In this document: piece by piece, positions 1 through 5,670 of the stretch
Numbering within the stretch: position 1 is the stretch's first letter
Layout: the number at the start of each line of letters is the position of its first letter
NCBI GenBank assembly: GCA_900555365.1
Contig: USKO01000046.1
Location: forward strand, 1 to 5,670
From: an uncultured Bacillota bacterium
GTDB taxonomy: Bacteria > Bacillota > Clostridia > Christensenellales > UBA1242
Length of the DNA stretch: 5,670 nucleotides
Direction: 5' to 3'
The notes under the pieces: model-generated
Told to the model about the DNA's origin: nothing
What the model saw: only the letters and a program-made list of their open reading frames with translations
The model's database searches: none
Translations under genes and position numbers: made by a program

Positions 1-1049
1 TATTCAATTTCTGATAAGATATCACTTAAATTAATCGCATAGCAAGCTGAATATGTTATCTCTTCGCTCTCGTCGCTACCTTTTGTCGATGTGAAAGCAC
101 CATTATCATTTTGAGAGGTCTTTTTCCACCAACCTCTTGTCTCTTGTGCTGTTTTATAGATTTTTATAATTTCGCCTTGATAGATAATTTCAATAGAAAA
201 TGTATGTGTCATATCTTGACTTTCTGTTTGATTTAAAACATCAAATACAATAAAGTCCTGACTGTAATCACTAGATCTTTGTATTTTTGCGCCGCTTTCA
301 GTTTGATAATTGAAATCTATACTCAGCCAATCTGCCGTAACTGAACCTGTCTGGCTTACAGTTATAGCAAAAGTATACTCTTGAGATCTGAGATAATTTA
401 ATGTTCCATCTAATTCATTGAAGAAGAGTTGAAGCAAATCCATCATAGATATTTCATAAATATTCGTTTGCCCTTCTTGCAATGAAGGCGTGAATAATTT
501 TGTTACTTCATTTGAACCTATTATGGTCTTTGCATGAAAAGATATATTTGATTGGTCTTCACTGAATACTCTTATTTCCACATTTCCATTTTCATTTATT
601 GATAGATTTTCGACTCCCTGAAGTTTTCGTCCGCGAATTTCATAAGCGGAAAGCGATGGAAGAGTATTTGATTCGTCGTCTATTACGATTATCTTGATAG
701 AATACTCTCCAGATTTGCCCTTTAGCAAATTCTCATCTTCATTTAAATTGAGAGGAAGATCATTCGAAGAGAAGGTGTAATTTACTTGAGATGCGCTGCC
801 AATTGTCAAAGCCATGAAGAAATGTAGTTCTTGATCTTCGAAAATAGATGTATCAATATTTAATTCTCCATTATTATCGACAGTTGCATTTGTTATATCG
901 CTAAATCTTTCAATTAAAATTTGACTTTGCTGTGATGTGATATTGCCGCTGCATATTACTTTGATTATAACTGTGGCCTCTTCCGCCCAAAGAAGACCTT
1001 TTCTTAAAGTTAAACTGTAACTATTATCGCTTAAAGATAAGCTATAATT
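1..1049 (-). other. C-terminal beta-rich region of the giant lipoprotein, residues about 1322-1670
   Basis: This part lacks the Trp/Tyr core of the upstream modules, though alternating hydrophobic residues still suggest beta strands. It contains a mixed segment rich in Leu and Phe near residues 1510-1525 (motif MMDLLQLFFNEL), which looks helical, and a basic aromatic patch RGWWKK around W1628-W1629. Its role is unknown. It could be a terminal functional or binding domain carried at the tip of the module stalk; that is inference from position only. Confidence 0.5.
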
Positions 1050-4000
1050 TTCACCCTCTGCAATCGCAGTTGTAAATGATGTTGTTTCATCCTCCTGGTT
1101 GATTTCAATGTTAAACTCTACATTTTCAAACGCTGACCACTTATCTTGCCATTGTAAAATGACATAAGAATTCAAATATGCATCAAGCTGCGACGATGCC
1201 GATGAGTCCTGAGAGATGGTATGGGTTATTTCTCCCACCTCTTCAAGTTTTTGTGTTGAAGTGGTGTTACTCTCAGCTTTGCCGTAATATCCAACAGCTT
1301 GGTTATTTTGCAAAGTCAAAGTACAATCTAAAACATTTGCTTCCACTTTTATCTCAACATCTTGAGATAAAATGACTCCAATTTGCGCTTCAATATCCTG
1401 AATTGAATATTCGTTTTCTGTGGTAGTAAAATTATATGTTCGCTCGCCATTTGTAACATAAATTGTATAAACTATGCTATTTGCGCTCTGCCCAATAGCA
1501 TCGCTCGCTAGCTCGCTCCAGCTTAATGTATCGCCGCTAAGAGTTAATTCAAATTGACTCTCGGCTATGTCATGCAAATTAAATGTAGTGATTTGTGAAT
1601 CAAGATAATAATGATCAAGGCTATCTTGAGACAATACCTGCAAGTTTATTGTACTTTCAAAGTCGCTAATCACAAAATATCCACCATTTGCTCCTGCAAT
1701 ATAACTTACATTTTCACTTTGTCCATTAACTAAAACACCACTGATATTTGTAAGGTCACTTGTAAAAGTAAATGCTGCAATATATTGACCATCTTGAGCT
1801 ATAATATTTAAACTAGAAATTGGAGCGAGTTGTTTAATGTAAACTATATTTGAATCTTGAGAATCTAGATATTTTGCGTTGACACTTTTTACTACAACCT
1901 TTCTTTCTACAAGCCAATCAACGCCGGCAAGTTGGTCTAGATTTATTGAAGTTTCACTATAATTACTTATCACAGGCCTGTCATCAACTAATATATCATA
2001 GCTACTTCCCTGCCCCACACTATTCCAACTGAGCGTTTTACTATCGCTGTCAAAAGACAGTTGTGGCGCTTCCAGCGTGGTTAAAACAAGCTCTGTCTGT
2101 GCATTTTGTGTCGTGCCATAATGAGAAGATATATAGAATTGATCTCCTCCATTGTCTATAGCTTGACAATATGAGTAAATTTTAACATTCACACTATCTG
2201 CAATACGATAATGGCTTGCAAATGCAAGATTGCTGTCAAGCAAGTCATCTATTTTCTCTTGTAAATCAAATTGATTTATTGTATCACCCTTCCAATAAGA
2301 GTATGAATAATCGCCATTTTGGGCATTTGTTAAAATAATTGTTATATAATAATTCTGAATCTTTTCGTCACTTGTCTGCCAAGATACAATTCCGCTGTCA
2401 AAAGATATATTTGCTGGAGATGCAACTCTATCAAAATTTATTTGCCTTTGAGTGCTATTTAAATAATATTGATTGCCATCTCCATCCTCCGAGATATATT
2501 GAAGAGTGACATTGAAATCATTATCATAGCCATAGAGATCAAATCTGCTCTTATCTAAAGTGACATTCTCGCCGTCAACTAAAGCTACTATACTTTTGGC
2601 ATTGTCTATCAACTCAATAGTCATATATTCATTGGTTTTTGTGCCAGCGCCATCATAAATTTCATCTATATCAAATTGAGGCTGTGCTAAACGCTCGATA
2701 AAAAGTTCATATGCCTCTGAATTAAGATGTAGCATGCCGTCATATCGAGAGCCGCTTGTTGCAACTACCTTGACTGAATAATTTTTAGCGGTCTGGAAAT
2801 TGTTTGAAAATCTGTAGATTGCCGTGTCGCTGTCCGTGTTGACTTCAACGCTACCATCTATTATGCCATCTACATAAATTTCATAGCCGCCACCATAGAG
2901 CACGGTGGATATCTCAAGATGATAATTATCTCCCTCTTTAACCAAAATGGCAGAAGGCTGATCAATTTGTTTTGTCACATAGAAATATCCGACAAAACTA
3001 TTGTCTGGATTGTAGAAATTACTGTCTAAATATCTATTTGTATCCGTCGAATAAGAATAAACACGGATTACATAATAACCAAATTCTAGTTCTTGATCAT
3101 TTACTCCAGCTTGTGAATAACCTGACTGCACAGGCTCAGATGTTACAATATAATCGCTGTCAGTTTTGAAAATTTCATAGTAGTATTCAACATTTTCGCT
3201 GTACGGACTTGTCAAATTGTTCCACTTGAAAAAGCCATTGGTTTGATCTTGAGCTTGAGTTACAGTTGGAAGCACCTCAAGAGTTTTAGTTTGGAGGGAA
3301 ACGATTGCATGCTCAACATTGTCTTCGTCTCTTACTCCTGCAACAATTTTTATATTGTATTTGTCATCCTGTGGATAGAATGAATTTAAATCATCGATTG
3401 TCAAATATACAGCACCATTTTGAATTTGCAAAATTGCATCGGATACTATTTCGTCATTGATATAGAGTTCATAATAGTTTGCGTTTGCAATTTCTGCAAC
3501 TGTAAAAGTTGAACGACCGCTCTGTGAATAATAGTTGTGTGTGATTCCACTAAGATCATCTAGCTTATAAAACTCAAAATTGTAAGGATTTGAATTTAAA
3601 ATATTGGTATACTCGGTTTCATTTATTGTAAGCGACTTGCCTTCTACTGGAACGGCAACAACAGAAAGAGTGTGCTGCCCGACGCTGACACCAGATAAAT
3701 CTACTTCAAACTCGTTAGAATTAAAATATAAAACCTGATCAGCAAAGCTTACTTTATATTTTGTATTGTATTCATCCTCTTCAATTTTTACTTTTGCAGT
3801 GCTGCCATCAAAGATTACAGAGGCGTCTGGAGTATTTAATTTGGCAACCAGTGCGCCATCTGCTACATGACTTGACAAATAATATTTGCCGTTAATGGCT
3901 CCGCCTAAAGTGTTTACATACATTGTGTATCCACCGCTAGGAAGTCCGTCAAACACTTGATTTACATTTTCTTCATTTGATCGTATCTGGCTGTAAGATC

Positions 4001-5012
4001 CAAAATCTTCATTGTTTATAAAGGTAAAAAGATATCGTTCTGCATCTTCTAAATTATCCCATGATACATAACCATCTTGATCTGTTTCATTTGGGCTGTT
4101 ATAATTAACGATTATGTTATCAAAAACGCTCAGAGTAAGTAGCGTTGTAGAAGAAAGCTTGCTGCCTGTTGTATCCTTTGCGATAACCTCAATTATGACT
4201 TCTTCTCCATTTTCAATGCTTGAAAAATTATATGTTATCTGATTTGCCGAAAGGTTTTCAAACATCAAATAGCCTTCAATGTACACATCATAACTTGCAT
4301 TAGGTTTTTCAAGCCAAGAAATAATGGTTGAAAAATTATTAATCTCTTCTTGCACAGTAACTGCAACATCTTCCAAAATGCCCATCACACCATAATTGAT
4401 GATGGTGCCACTAGAAAGCTGCGATGCATCAACAAAATCCTCTTCGCTTGCAAGCGCTTGAATTTTTATGTAATAGCTGCCCTTTTCGCTCAATAAATAA
4501 GAGTTTTCTGTGGTTTCATACTCGGCAAAATCTAATTCTTGGTAATCCATATCAGTTAAATCTGTTATGTTGGCAATCAAAACTCTATAGCTTTTTGCCT
4601 TTACTTCGCTGCCACTAAGAATAACTTTACTTTCCTGCCAGGTTACCACTCCCTCTTCATTGACACTGATATTTGATGGCGAAGAAAACTGATATTTTAC
4701 GATAACTTTGCAACTTGAGAAATCCTTGCCTTCATATTGTGCAAAACAAATAGTTTCGCCACTTTTTTGCGCCACAAAATTACCATTATCATCAGCTTGC
4801 AATATATCACTATTTGACAAAACAATGCGAACATCACTTTTGTCCCCATTTTTCATCTCAAGCTCACTATAAAGGTCTATGCTCTCATTCAGCGAAAGCA
4901 CATATGTATCATTACTAAATTCGCCTATCTTGCTTGGCCTACTTGAGCAAGCAGCTAAAGTCACTAGGGAGAAGACTACCAAGGCCAAAATTGTAAAGAT
5001 TTTTCTTTTCAT
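1..5012 (-). CDS. Giant multi-module surface lipoprotein with FN3-like repeats (3' end beyond window)
   Basis: The frame is open for 1670 codons from the ATG at 5012 to the left edge. I read it codon by codon and met no stop or frameshift. It begins MKRKIFTILALVVFSLVTLAAC, a lipoprotein signal with lipobox Leu19-Ala20-Ala21-Cys22. Order along the protein: Big_2-like domain (about 28-105), a run of FN3-like beta modules (about 105-1320), then a beta-rich C-terminal part (about 1320-1670). The mature chain is rich in Asp, Glu, Asn, Ser and Tyr and poor in Cys (C89, C101, C949, C1230, C1354, C1657 besides the lipid Cys). No catalytic motif or LPXTG anchor is visible. The start is supported by a strong ribosome binding site 5 bases upstream. 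Proteins of this build are usually lipid-anchored and act in adhesion, glycan binding or scaffolding; the ligand cannot be told. I do not recognise a named gene. The first two bases of the next codon are TA, so the stop may lie exactly at the window edge. Confidence 0.93.
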   Translation of the reverse strand, partial: MKRKIFTILALVVFSLVTLAACSSRPSKIGEFSNDTYVLSLNESIDLYSELEMKNGDKSDVRIVLSNSDILQADDNGNFVAQKSGETICFAQYEGKDFSSCKVIVKYQFSSPSNISVNEEGVVTWQESKVILSGSEVKAKSYRVLIANITDLTDMDYQELDFAEYETTENSYLLSEKGSYYIKIQALASEEDFVDASQLSSGTIINYGVMGILEDVAVTVQEEINNFSTIISWLEKPNASYDVYIEGYLMFENLSANQITYNFSSIENGEEVIIEVIAKDTTGSKLSSTTLLTLSVFDNIIVNYNSPNETDQDGYVSWDNLEDAERYLFTFINNEDFGSYSQIRSNEENVNQVFDGLPSGGYTMYVNTLGGAINGKYYLSSHVADGALVAKLNTPDASVIFDGSTAKVKIEEDEYNTKYKVSFADQVLYFNSNEFEVDLSGVSVGQHTLSVVAVPVEGKSLTINETEYTNILNSNPYNFEFYKLDDLSGITHNYYSQSGRSTFTVAEIANANYYELYINDEIVSDAILQIQNGAVYLTIDDLNSFYPQDDKYNIKIVAGVRDEDNVEHAIVSLQTKTLEVLPTVTQAQDQTNGFFKWNNLTSPYSENVEYYYEIFKTDSDYIVTSEPVQSGYSQAGVNDQELEFGYYVIRVYSYSTDTNRYLDSNFYNPDNSFVGYFYVTKQIDQPSAILVKEGDNYHLEISTVLYGGGYEIYVDGIIDGSVEVNTDSDTAIYRFSNNFQTAKNYSVKVVATSGSRYDGMLHLNSEAYELFIERLAQPQFDIDEIYDGAGTKTNEYMTIELIDNAKSIVALVDGENVTLDKSRFDLYGYDNDFNVTLQYISEDGDGNQYYLNSTQRQINFDRVASPANISFDSGIVSWQTSDEKIQNYYITIILTNAQNGDYSYSYWKGDTINQFDLQEKIDDLLDSNLAFASHYRIADSVNVKIYSYCQAIDNGGDQFYISSHYGTTQNAQTELVLTTLEAPQLSFDSDSKTLSWNSVGQGSSYDILVDDRPVISNYSETSINLDQLAGVDWLVERKVVVKSVNAKYLDSQDSNIVYIKQLAPISSLNIIAQDGQYIAAFTFTSDLTNISGVLVNGQSENVSYIAGANGGYFVISDFESTINLQVLSQDSLDHYYLDSQITTFNLHDIAESQFELTLSGDTLSWSELASDAIGQSANSIVYTIYVTNGERTYNFTTTENEYSIQDIEAQIGVILSQDVEIKVEANVLDCTLTLQNNQAVGYYGKAESNTTSTQKLEEVGEITHTISQDSSASSQLDAYLNSYVILQWQDKWSAFENVEFNIEINQEDETTSFTTAIAEGENYSLSLSDNSYSLTLRKGLLWAEEATVIIKVICSGNITSQQSQILIERFSDITNATVDNNGELNIDTSIFEDQELHFFMALTIGSASQVNYTFSSNDLPLNLNEDENLLKGKSGEYSIKIIVIDDESNTLPSLSAYEIRGRKLQGVENLSINENGNVEIRVFSEDQSNISFHAKTIIGSNEVTKLFTPSLQEGQTNIYEISMMDLLQLFFNELDGTLNYLRSQEYTFAITVSQTGSVTADWLSIDFNYQTESGAKIQRSSDYSQDFIVFDVLNQTESQDMTHTFSIEIIYQGEIIKIYKTAQETRGWWKKTSQNDNGAFTSTKGSDESEEITYSACYAINLSDILSEIE
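1050..4700 (-). repeat. Array of about 12 degenerate FN3-like protein modules
   Basis: Between about residues 105 and 1320 a core pattern recurs: a hydrophobic-x-Trp strand, a 7-12 residue turn, then Tyr-x-hydrophobic-x-hydrophobic ending in Asp/Asn-Gly or Asp-Asp. Trp-bearing cores are at W125, W233, W318, W597, W878, W996, W1165 and W1288. Cores without Trp lie near residues 406, 503, 699, 799 and 1081. Spacing is mostly 80-120 residues, right for an Ig or FN3 fold. Clear examples are TLSWNSVGQGSSYDILVDD and IVSWQTSDEKIQNYYITI. Many modules close with a Tyr-Leu-x-Ser strand. No nucleotide identity between modules was noticed, so this is an old protein-level array rather than a recent DNA repeat. 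Module borders are approximate. Confidence 0.7.
4698..4931 (-). other. Bacterial Ig-like (Big_2-type) domain, residues about 28-105
   Basis: The stretch contains the pattern SNSDILQADDNGNFVAQKSG, followed by a short strand and a final CKVIVKY strand. This matches the Big_2 hallmark: a 'value-D-x-x-G-x-F/V-x-A-x-x-x-G' turn, then a strand ending in alternating hydrophobics. Cys89 and Cys101 sit on the two last strands and might form a disulfide. Big_2 domains are common in surface proteins as stalk or adhesive units. The assignment rests on pattern reading only; a profile search would settle it. Confidence 0.6.
4947..5012 (-). other. Lipoprotein signal peptide and lipobox
   Basis: Residues 1-22 of the giant lipoprotein form a classic type II signal. 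There is a basic N-terminus (Lys2, Arg3, Lys4), a hydrophobic core from Ile5 to Leu19, and the lipobox Leu-Ala-Ala-Cys. Cys22 would be diacylated and become the mature N-terminus after cleavage by signal peptidase II. The following Ser-Ser-Arg-Pro has no Asp at +2. In a Gram-positive this places the protein on the outer face of the membrane. Confidence 0.92.
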
Positions 5013-5017
5013 TCAAA

Positions 5018-5027
5018 CCTCTTCCTT
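5018..5027 (-). promoter_or_regulatory. Ribosome binding site of the giant lipoprotein
   Basis: The minus strand reads AAGGAAGAGG followed by TTTGA and ATG. The GAGG ends 5 bases before the start codon, and an overlapping AAGGA lies just upstream. This strong Shine-Dalgarno match fixes the start at 5012. Confidence 0.85.
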
Positions 5028-5036
5028 AGTATTTTC

Positions 5037-5066
5037 ATAATAACACTTTTTTAGTCTTTAAAGCAA
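5037..5066 (-). promoter_or_regulatory. Probable sigma-A promoter for the giant lipoprotein
   Basis: On the minus strand TTGCTT (5061-5066, 3 of 6 matches) is followed 18 bases later by TATTAT (5037-5042, 5 of 6). TGT directly before the -10 box makes it an extended -10 element, which can compensate for the weak -35. It would start transcription near 5030 and give a short leader that still contains the ribosome binding site. The region is AT-rich, so chance matches are possible. Confidence 0.4.
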
Positions 5067-5071
5067 ATGTT

Positions 5072-5100
5072 TTGACGAATTTTGATTTAATATATCTAAT
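5072..5100 (+). promoter_or_regulatory. Promoter-like sequence facing away from the lipoprotein
   Basis: The plus strand has TTGACG (5072-5077, 5 of 6) and TCTAAT (5095-5100, 5 of 6) with an ideal 17-base spacer. It is the best hexamer pair noticed in the gap, yet it points rightwards where no plus-strand gene is visible. It would make a short RNA running towards the hairpin at 5166-5187 and then antisense to the small membrane-protein gene. It may be a chance match in AT-rich DNA. Confidence 0.3.
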
Positions 5101-5115
5101 CAATAAATATTGATT
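5098..5115. promoter_or_regulatory. Perfect 8+8 palindrome, operator-like
   Basis: AATCAATA and TATTGATT are exact inverted copies separated by two A bases. The element overlaps the -10 box of the rightward promoter-like sequence. It lies about 30 bases upstream of the -35 box proposed for the lipoprotein. Its size and symmetry fit the site of a dimeric repressor or activator; the regulator is unknown. An AT-only stem this short makes a poor RNA terminator. Confidence 0.4.
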
Positions 5116-5157
5116 GGTTAAAATTGTTTAAATAAAAAATATACTATTTACTGCCTA

Positions 5158-5187
5158 TAAAAGAAAAGCAGCATTAATTTGCTGTTT
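5158..5187 (-). terminator. Weak intrinsic terminator after the small membrane-protein gene
   Basis: Downstream of the stop at 5201 the minus strand holds an inverted repeat with the core CAGCA / TGCTG (5180-5184 and 5169-5173) around a six-base loop, followed by TTTTCTTTTA. On the minus strand the stem is five pairs, then an A-C mismatch, then two A-T pairs, so it is weak. On the plus strand the same hairpin is eight pairs with one G-U, but its T tract is poor. Confidence 0.45.
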
Positions 5188-5200
5188 CTCATATAATAGC

Positions 5201-5425
5201 TTAGAATAAAAAGTCTTGCAAAAATTGGGGCTCTTTCAAACTTCGGTTGGTCTTTTCCTCTTGAGCTGGAAGCTTTTCTATATCATCATTCAAATCGTCA
5301 AGATCTTTTTTCTTTTTGTTTATTACAATGCTTGTAATAATGACAAAAGCAATAAGAATAATAAGTCCTATTATTAATAAAATGTCTAATGTTTTTTTCT
5401 TGTTTTTCTGTTTCTTTTCATCCAT
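5201..5425 (-). CDS. Small single-span membrane protein, function unknown
   Basis: This 74-residue protein begins MDEKKQKNKKK and has one strongly hydrophobic helix at about residues 15-35, rich in Ile, Leu and Val. Four lysines (37-40) follow, then an acidic tail. In the tail Leu42, Leu45, Ile49 and Leu52 have 3-4-3 spacing, which suggests a short coiled coil and possible oligomerisation. There is no signal peptidase site or Cys, so it should stay as a membrane anchor. Lysines flank both sides of the helix, with slightly more on the N side, so an N-in topology is only weakly favoured. The start has an AAGG just 3 bases upstream, unusually close; no other start in this frame fits, because a stop lies eight codons upstream. 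It lies 188 bases before the giant lipoprotein, on the same strand. I do not recognise a family. The hydrophobic stretch with charged flanks argues for a real gene in spite of the short length. Confidence 0.6.
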   Translation of the reverse strand: MDEKKQKNKKKTLDILLIIGLIILIAFVIITSIVINKKKKDLDDLNDDIEKLPAQEEKTNRSLKEPQFLQDFLF

Positions 5426-5446
5426 TAGCCTTATTTTATCAATAAT
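5426..5446. other. Short spacer between the broken activase and the small membrane protein
   Basis: These 21 bases are almost pure A and T apart from the AAGG that serves as the small gene's ribosome binding site (5429-5432). The two frames are in the same phase, so a single TAA at 5447-5449 is all that separates the activase fragment from the small protein's frame. Confidence 0.6.
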
Positions 5447-5461
5447 TTATTTACTTTTCAA
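5433..5461 (-). promoter_or_regulatory. Possible promoter for the small membrane protein
   Basis: TTGAAA (5456-5461, 5 of 6) and TAAAAT (5433-5438, 5 of 6) are 17 bases apart on the minus strand. Transcription would start about at the ATG at 5425 and leave out the AAGG, giving a nearly leaderless message. That awkward position and the very high AT content make a chance match quite possible. Confidence 0.22.
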
Positions 5462-5670
5462 CATTTTTTCTTTATTTTTCTGTTTTCCGATACCACGCTC
5501 ACAGCGGTTTCCGGTCACAAACTGACGGCCCCCGGTAAAACGGTTGATGGTCAGGCGGCACTGGTTGGTACAGCCTTTGCATTTTGCCATGGTGGTCGTG
5601 AACTGGAGCTCATTGATCTTTTCAATGGAAAGCATGGTTGTTGCAGCACCCTCCACATAGCGTTCACGGG
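5447..5670 (-). CDS. Fragment of 2-hydroxyacyl-CoA dehydratase activase (BadF/BadG/BcrA/BcrD-type fused protein), truncated at both ends
   Basis: The visible 73 residues (first complete codon at 5668) include ERYVEGAATTM, then KCKGCTNQCRLTINRF, then GNRCERGIGK. I recognise this as the Cys-rich linker of large fused activases in anaerobic Clostridia. In these, ASKHA-type ATPase domains precede the linker and a DUF2229-like domain follows. The family reduces and re-activates 2-hydroxyacyl-CoA dehydratases of amino-acid fermentation using ATP and an iron-sulfur cluster. Fragment residues C30, C33, C37 and C56 are probable metal or cluster ligands. Whole proteins are roughly 1400 residues. Here the frame instead ends after a lysine-rich tail (KQKNKEKMLKSK), where relatives continue towards a Pro-Asn-Leu-x-x-Tyr-type segment. 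The gene is therefore broken about midway, and the piece would not be functional alone. Its GC content (about 54%) is unlike the rest of the window. The GTG at 5656 is not a true start, as the frame stays open to the edge. Confidence 0.75.
   Translation of the reverse strand, partial: RERYVEGAATTMLSIEKINELQFTTTMAKCKGCTNQCRLTINRFTGGRQFVTGNRCERGIGKQKNKEKMLKSK

Noticed and set aside
1178..1375. 65-codon open frame on the plus strand
   Set aside because: It lies wholly inside the giant minus-strand lipoprotein frame, has no ribosome binding site pattern I could support, and its product shows no family features.
2972..3169. 65-codon open frame on the plus strand
   Set aside because: It is antisense to the FN3-like array; its Asn/Leu/Tyr-rich composition mirrors the opposite strand's codons.
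4424..4618. 64-codon open frame on the plus strand
   Set aside because: It is the antisense shadow of lipoprotein residues about 132-196, with no recognisable product.
1..5012. Phage tail or toxin (RHS/CDI-like) origin of the giant protein
   Set aside because: There are no RHS/YD repeats or toxin-type C-terminal motif, and a clear lipoprotein signal with Ig/FN3-like modules accounts for the sequence.
5098..5115. Palindrome as a transcription terminator
   Set aside because: The stem is nearly all A-T with a two-base spacer and has no T tract beside it, so it is a better fit to a protein binding site.
5013..5200. tRNA, riboswitch or other structured RNA in the intergenic gap
   Set aside because: The gap has very low GC with only one weak hairpin; no cloverleaf arms or conserved riboswitch core could be seen.
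5316..5525. Plus-strand frame of 69 codons with a hydrophobic Ile/Phe-rich product
   Set aside because: It overlaps the membrane segment of the small minus-strand gene; Ile/Lys codons read backwards give Phe/Ile codons. It also crosses the GC junction, and its hydrophobicity is explained by this shadow.
5654..5656. GTG as the true start of the activase-like frame
   Set aside because: The frame stays open upstream to the edge and the preceding residues (RERY) also fit the family, so it is an internal codon.

Overview
The window is mostly AT-rich DNA carrying one very long minus-strand gene, and a short GC-rich stretch at its right end. The low GC, the AGGAAGAGG-type ribosome binding site, the Gram-positive style lipoprotein signal and the piece of a 2-hydroxyacyl-CoA dehydratase activase all point to an anaerobic low-GC Bacillota, most likely an uncultured gut-type Clostridia. 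Every Trp codon read in the large gene is TGG and no TGA interrupts it, so nothing suggests the mycoplasma code. Lineage is inference; no marker gene is present.

Layout, all genes on the minus strand: (1) bases 1-5012 are one uninterrupted reading frame of at least 1670 codons that runs off the left edge. It encodes a secreted lipoprotein: a 21-residue signal peptide and lipobox, a bacterial Ig-like (Big_2-like) domain, about a dozen degenerate fibronectin-III-like modules, and a beta-rich C-terminal part without the typical module signature. (2) Bases 5013-5200 are intergenic. They hold a ribosome binding site and probable promoter for the lipoprotein, a perfect 8+8 palindrome overlapping a promoter-like sequence facing the other way, and a weak hairpin terminator. 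(3) Bases 5201-5425 encode a 74-residue single-span membrane protein of unknown function. (4) Bases 5447-5670 are an internal piece of a large activase gene, open at its 5' end and broken at its 3' end.

The most unusual point is the right-hand junction. Hand counts give about 21% G+C for 5281-5480 and about 54% for 5491-5670. The switch falls exactly where the activase leaves its family sequence and runs into a lysine-rich tail and a stop. This is either a real recombination or insertion scar or, quite possibly, a chimeric metagenome contig end.

How the genes work together: the small membrane protein and the giant lipoprotein are adjacent and co-oriented and would both sit at the cell envelope, so a shared surface role is possible but unproven. 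The activase fragment belongs to amino-acid fermentation metabolism and has no evident link to them. I found no RNA gene, CRISPR array, insertion sequence or attachment site. No gene-free stretch exceeds 300 bases.
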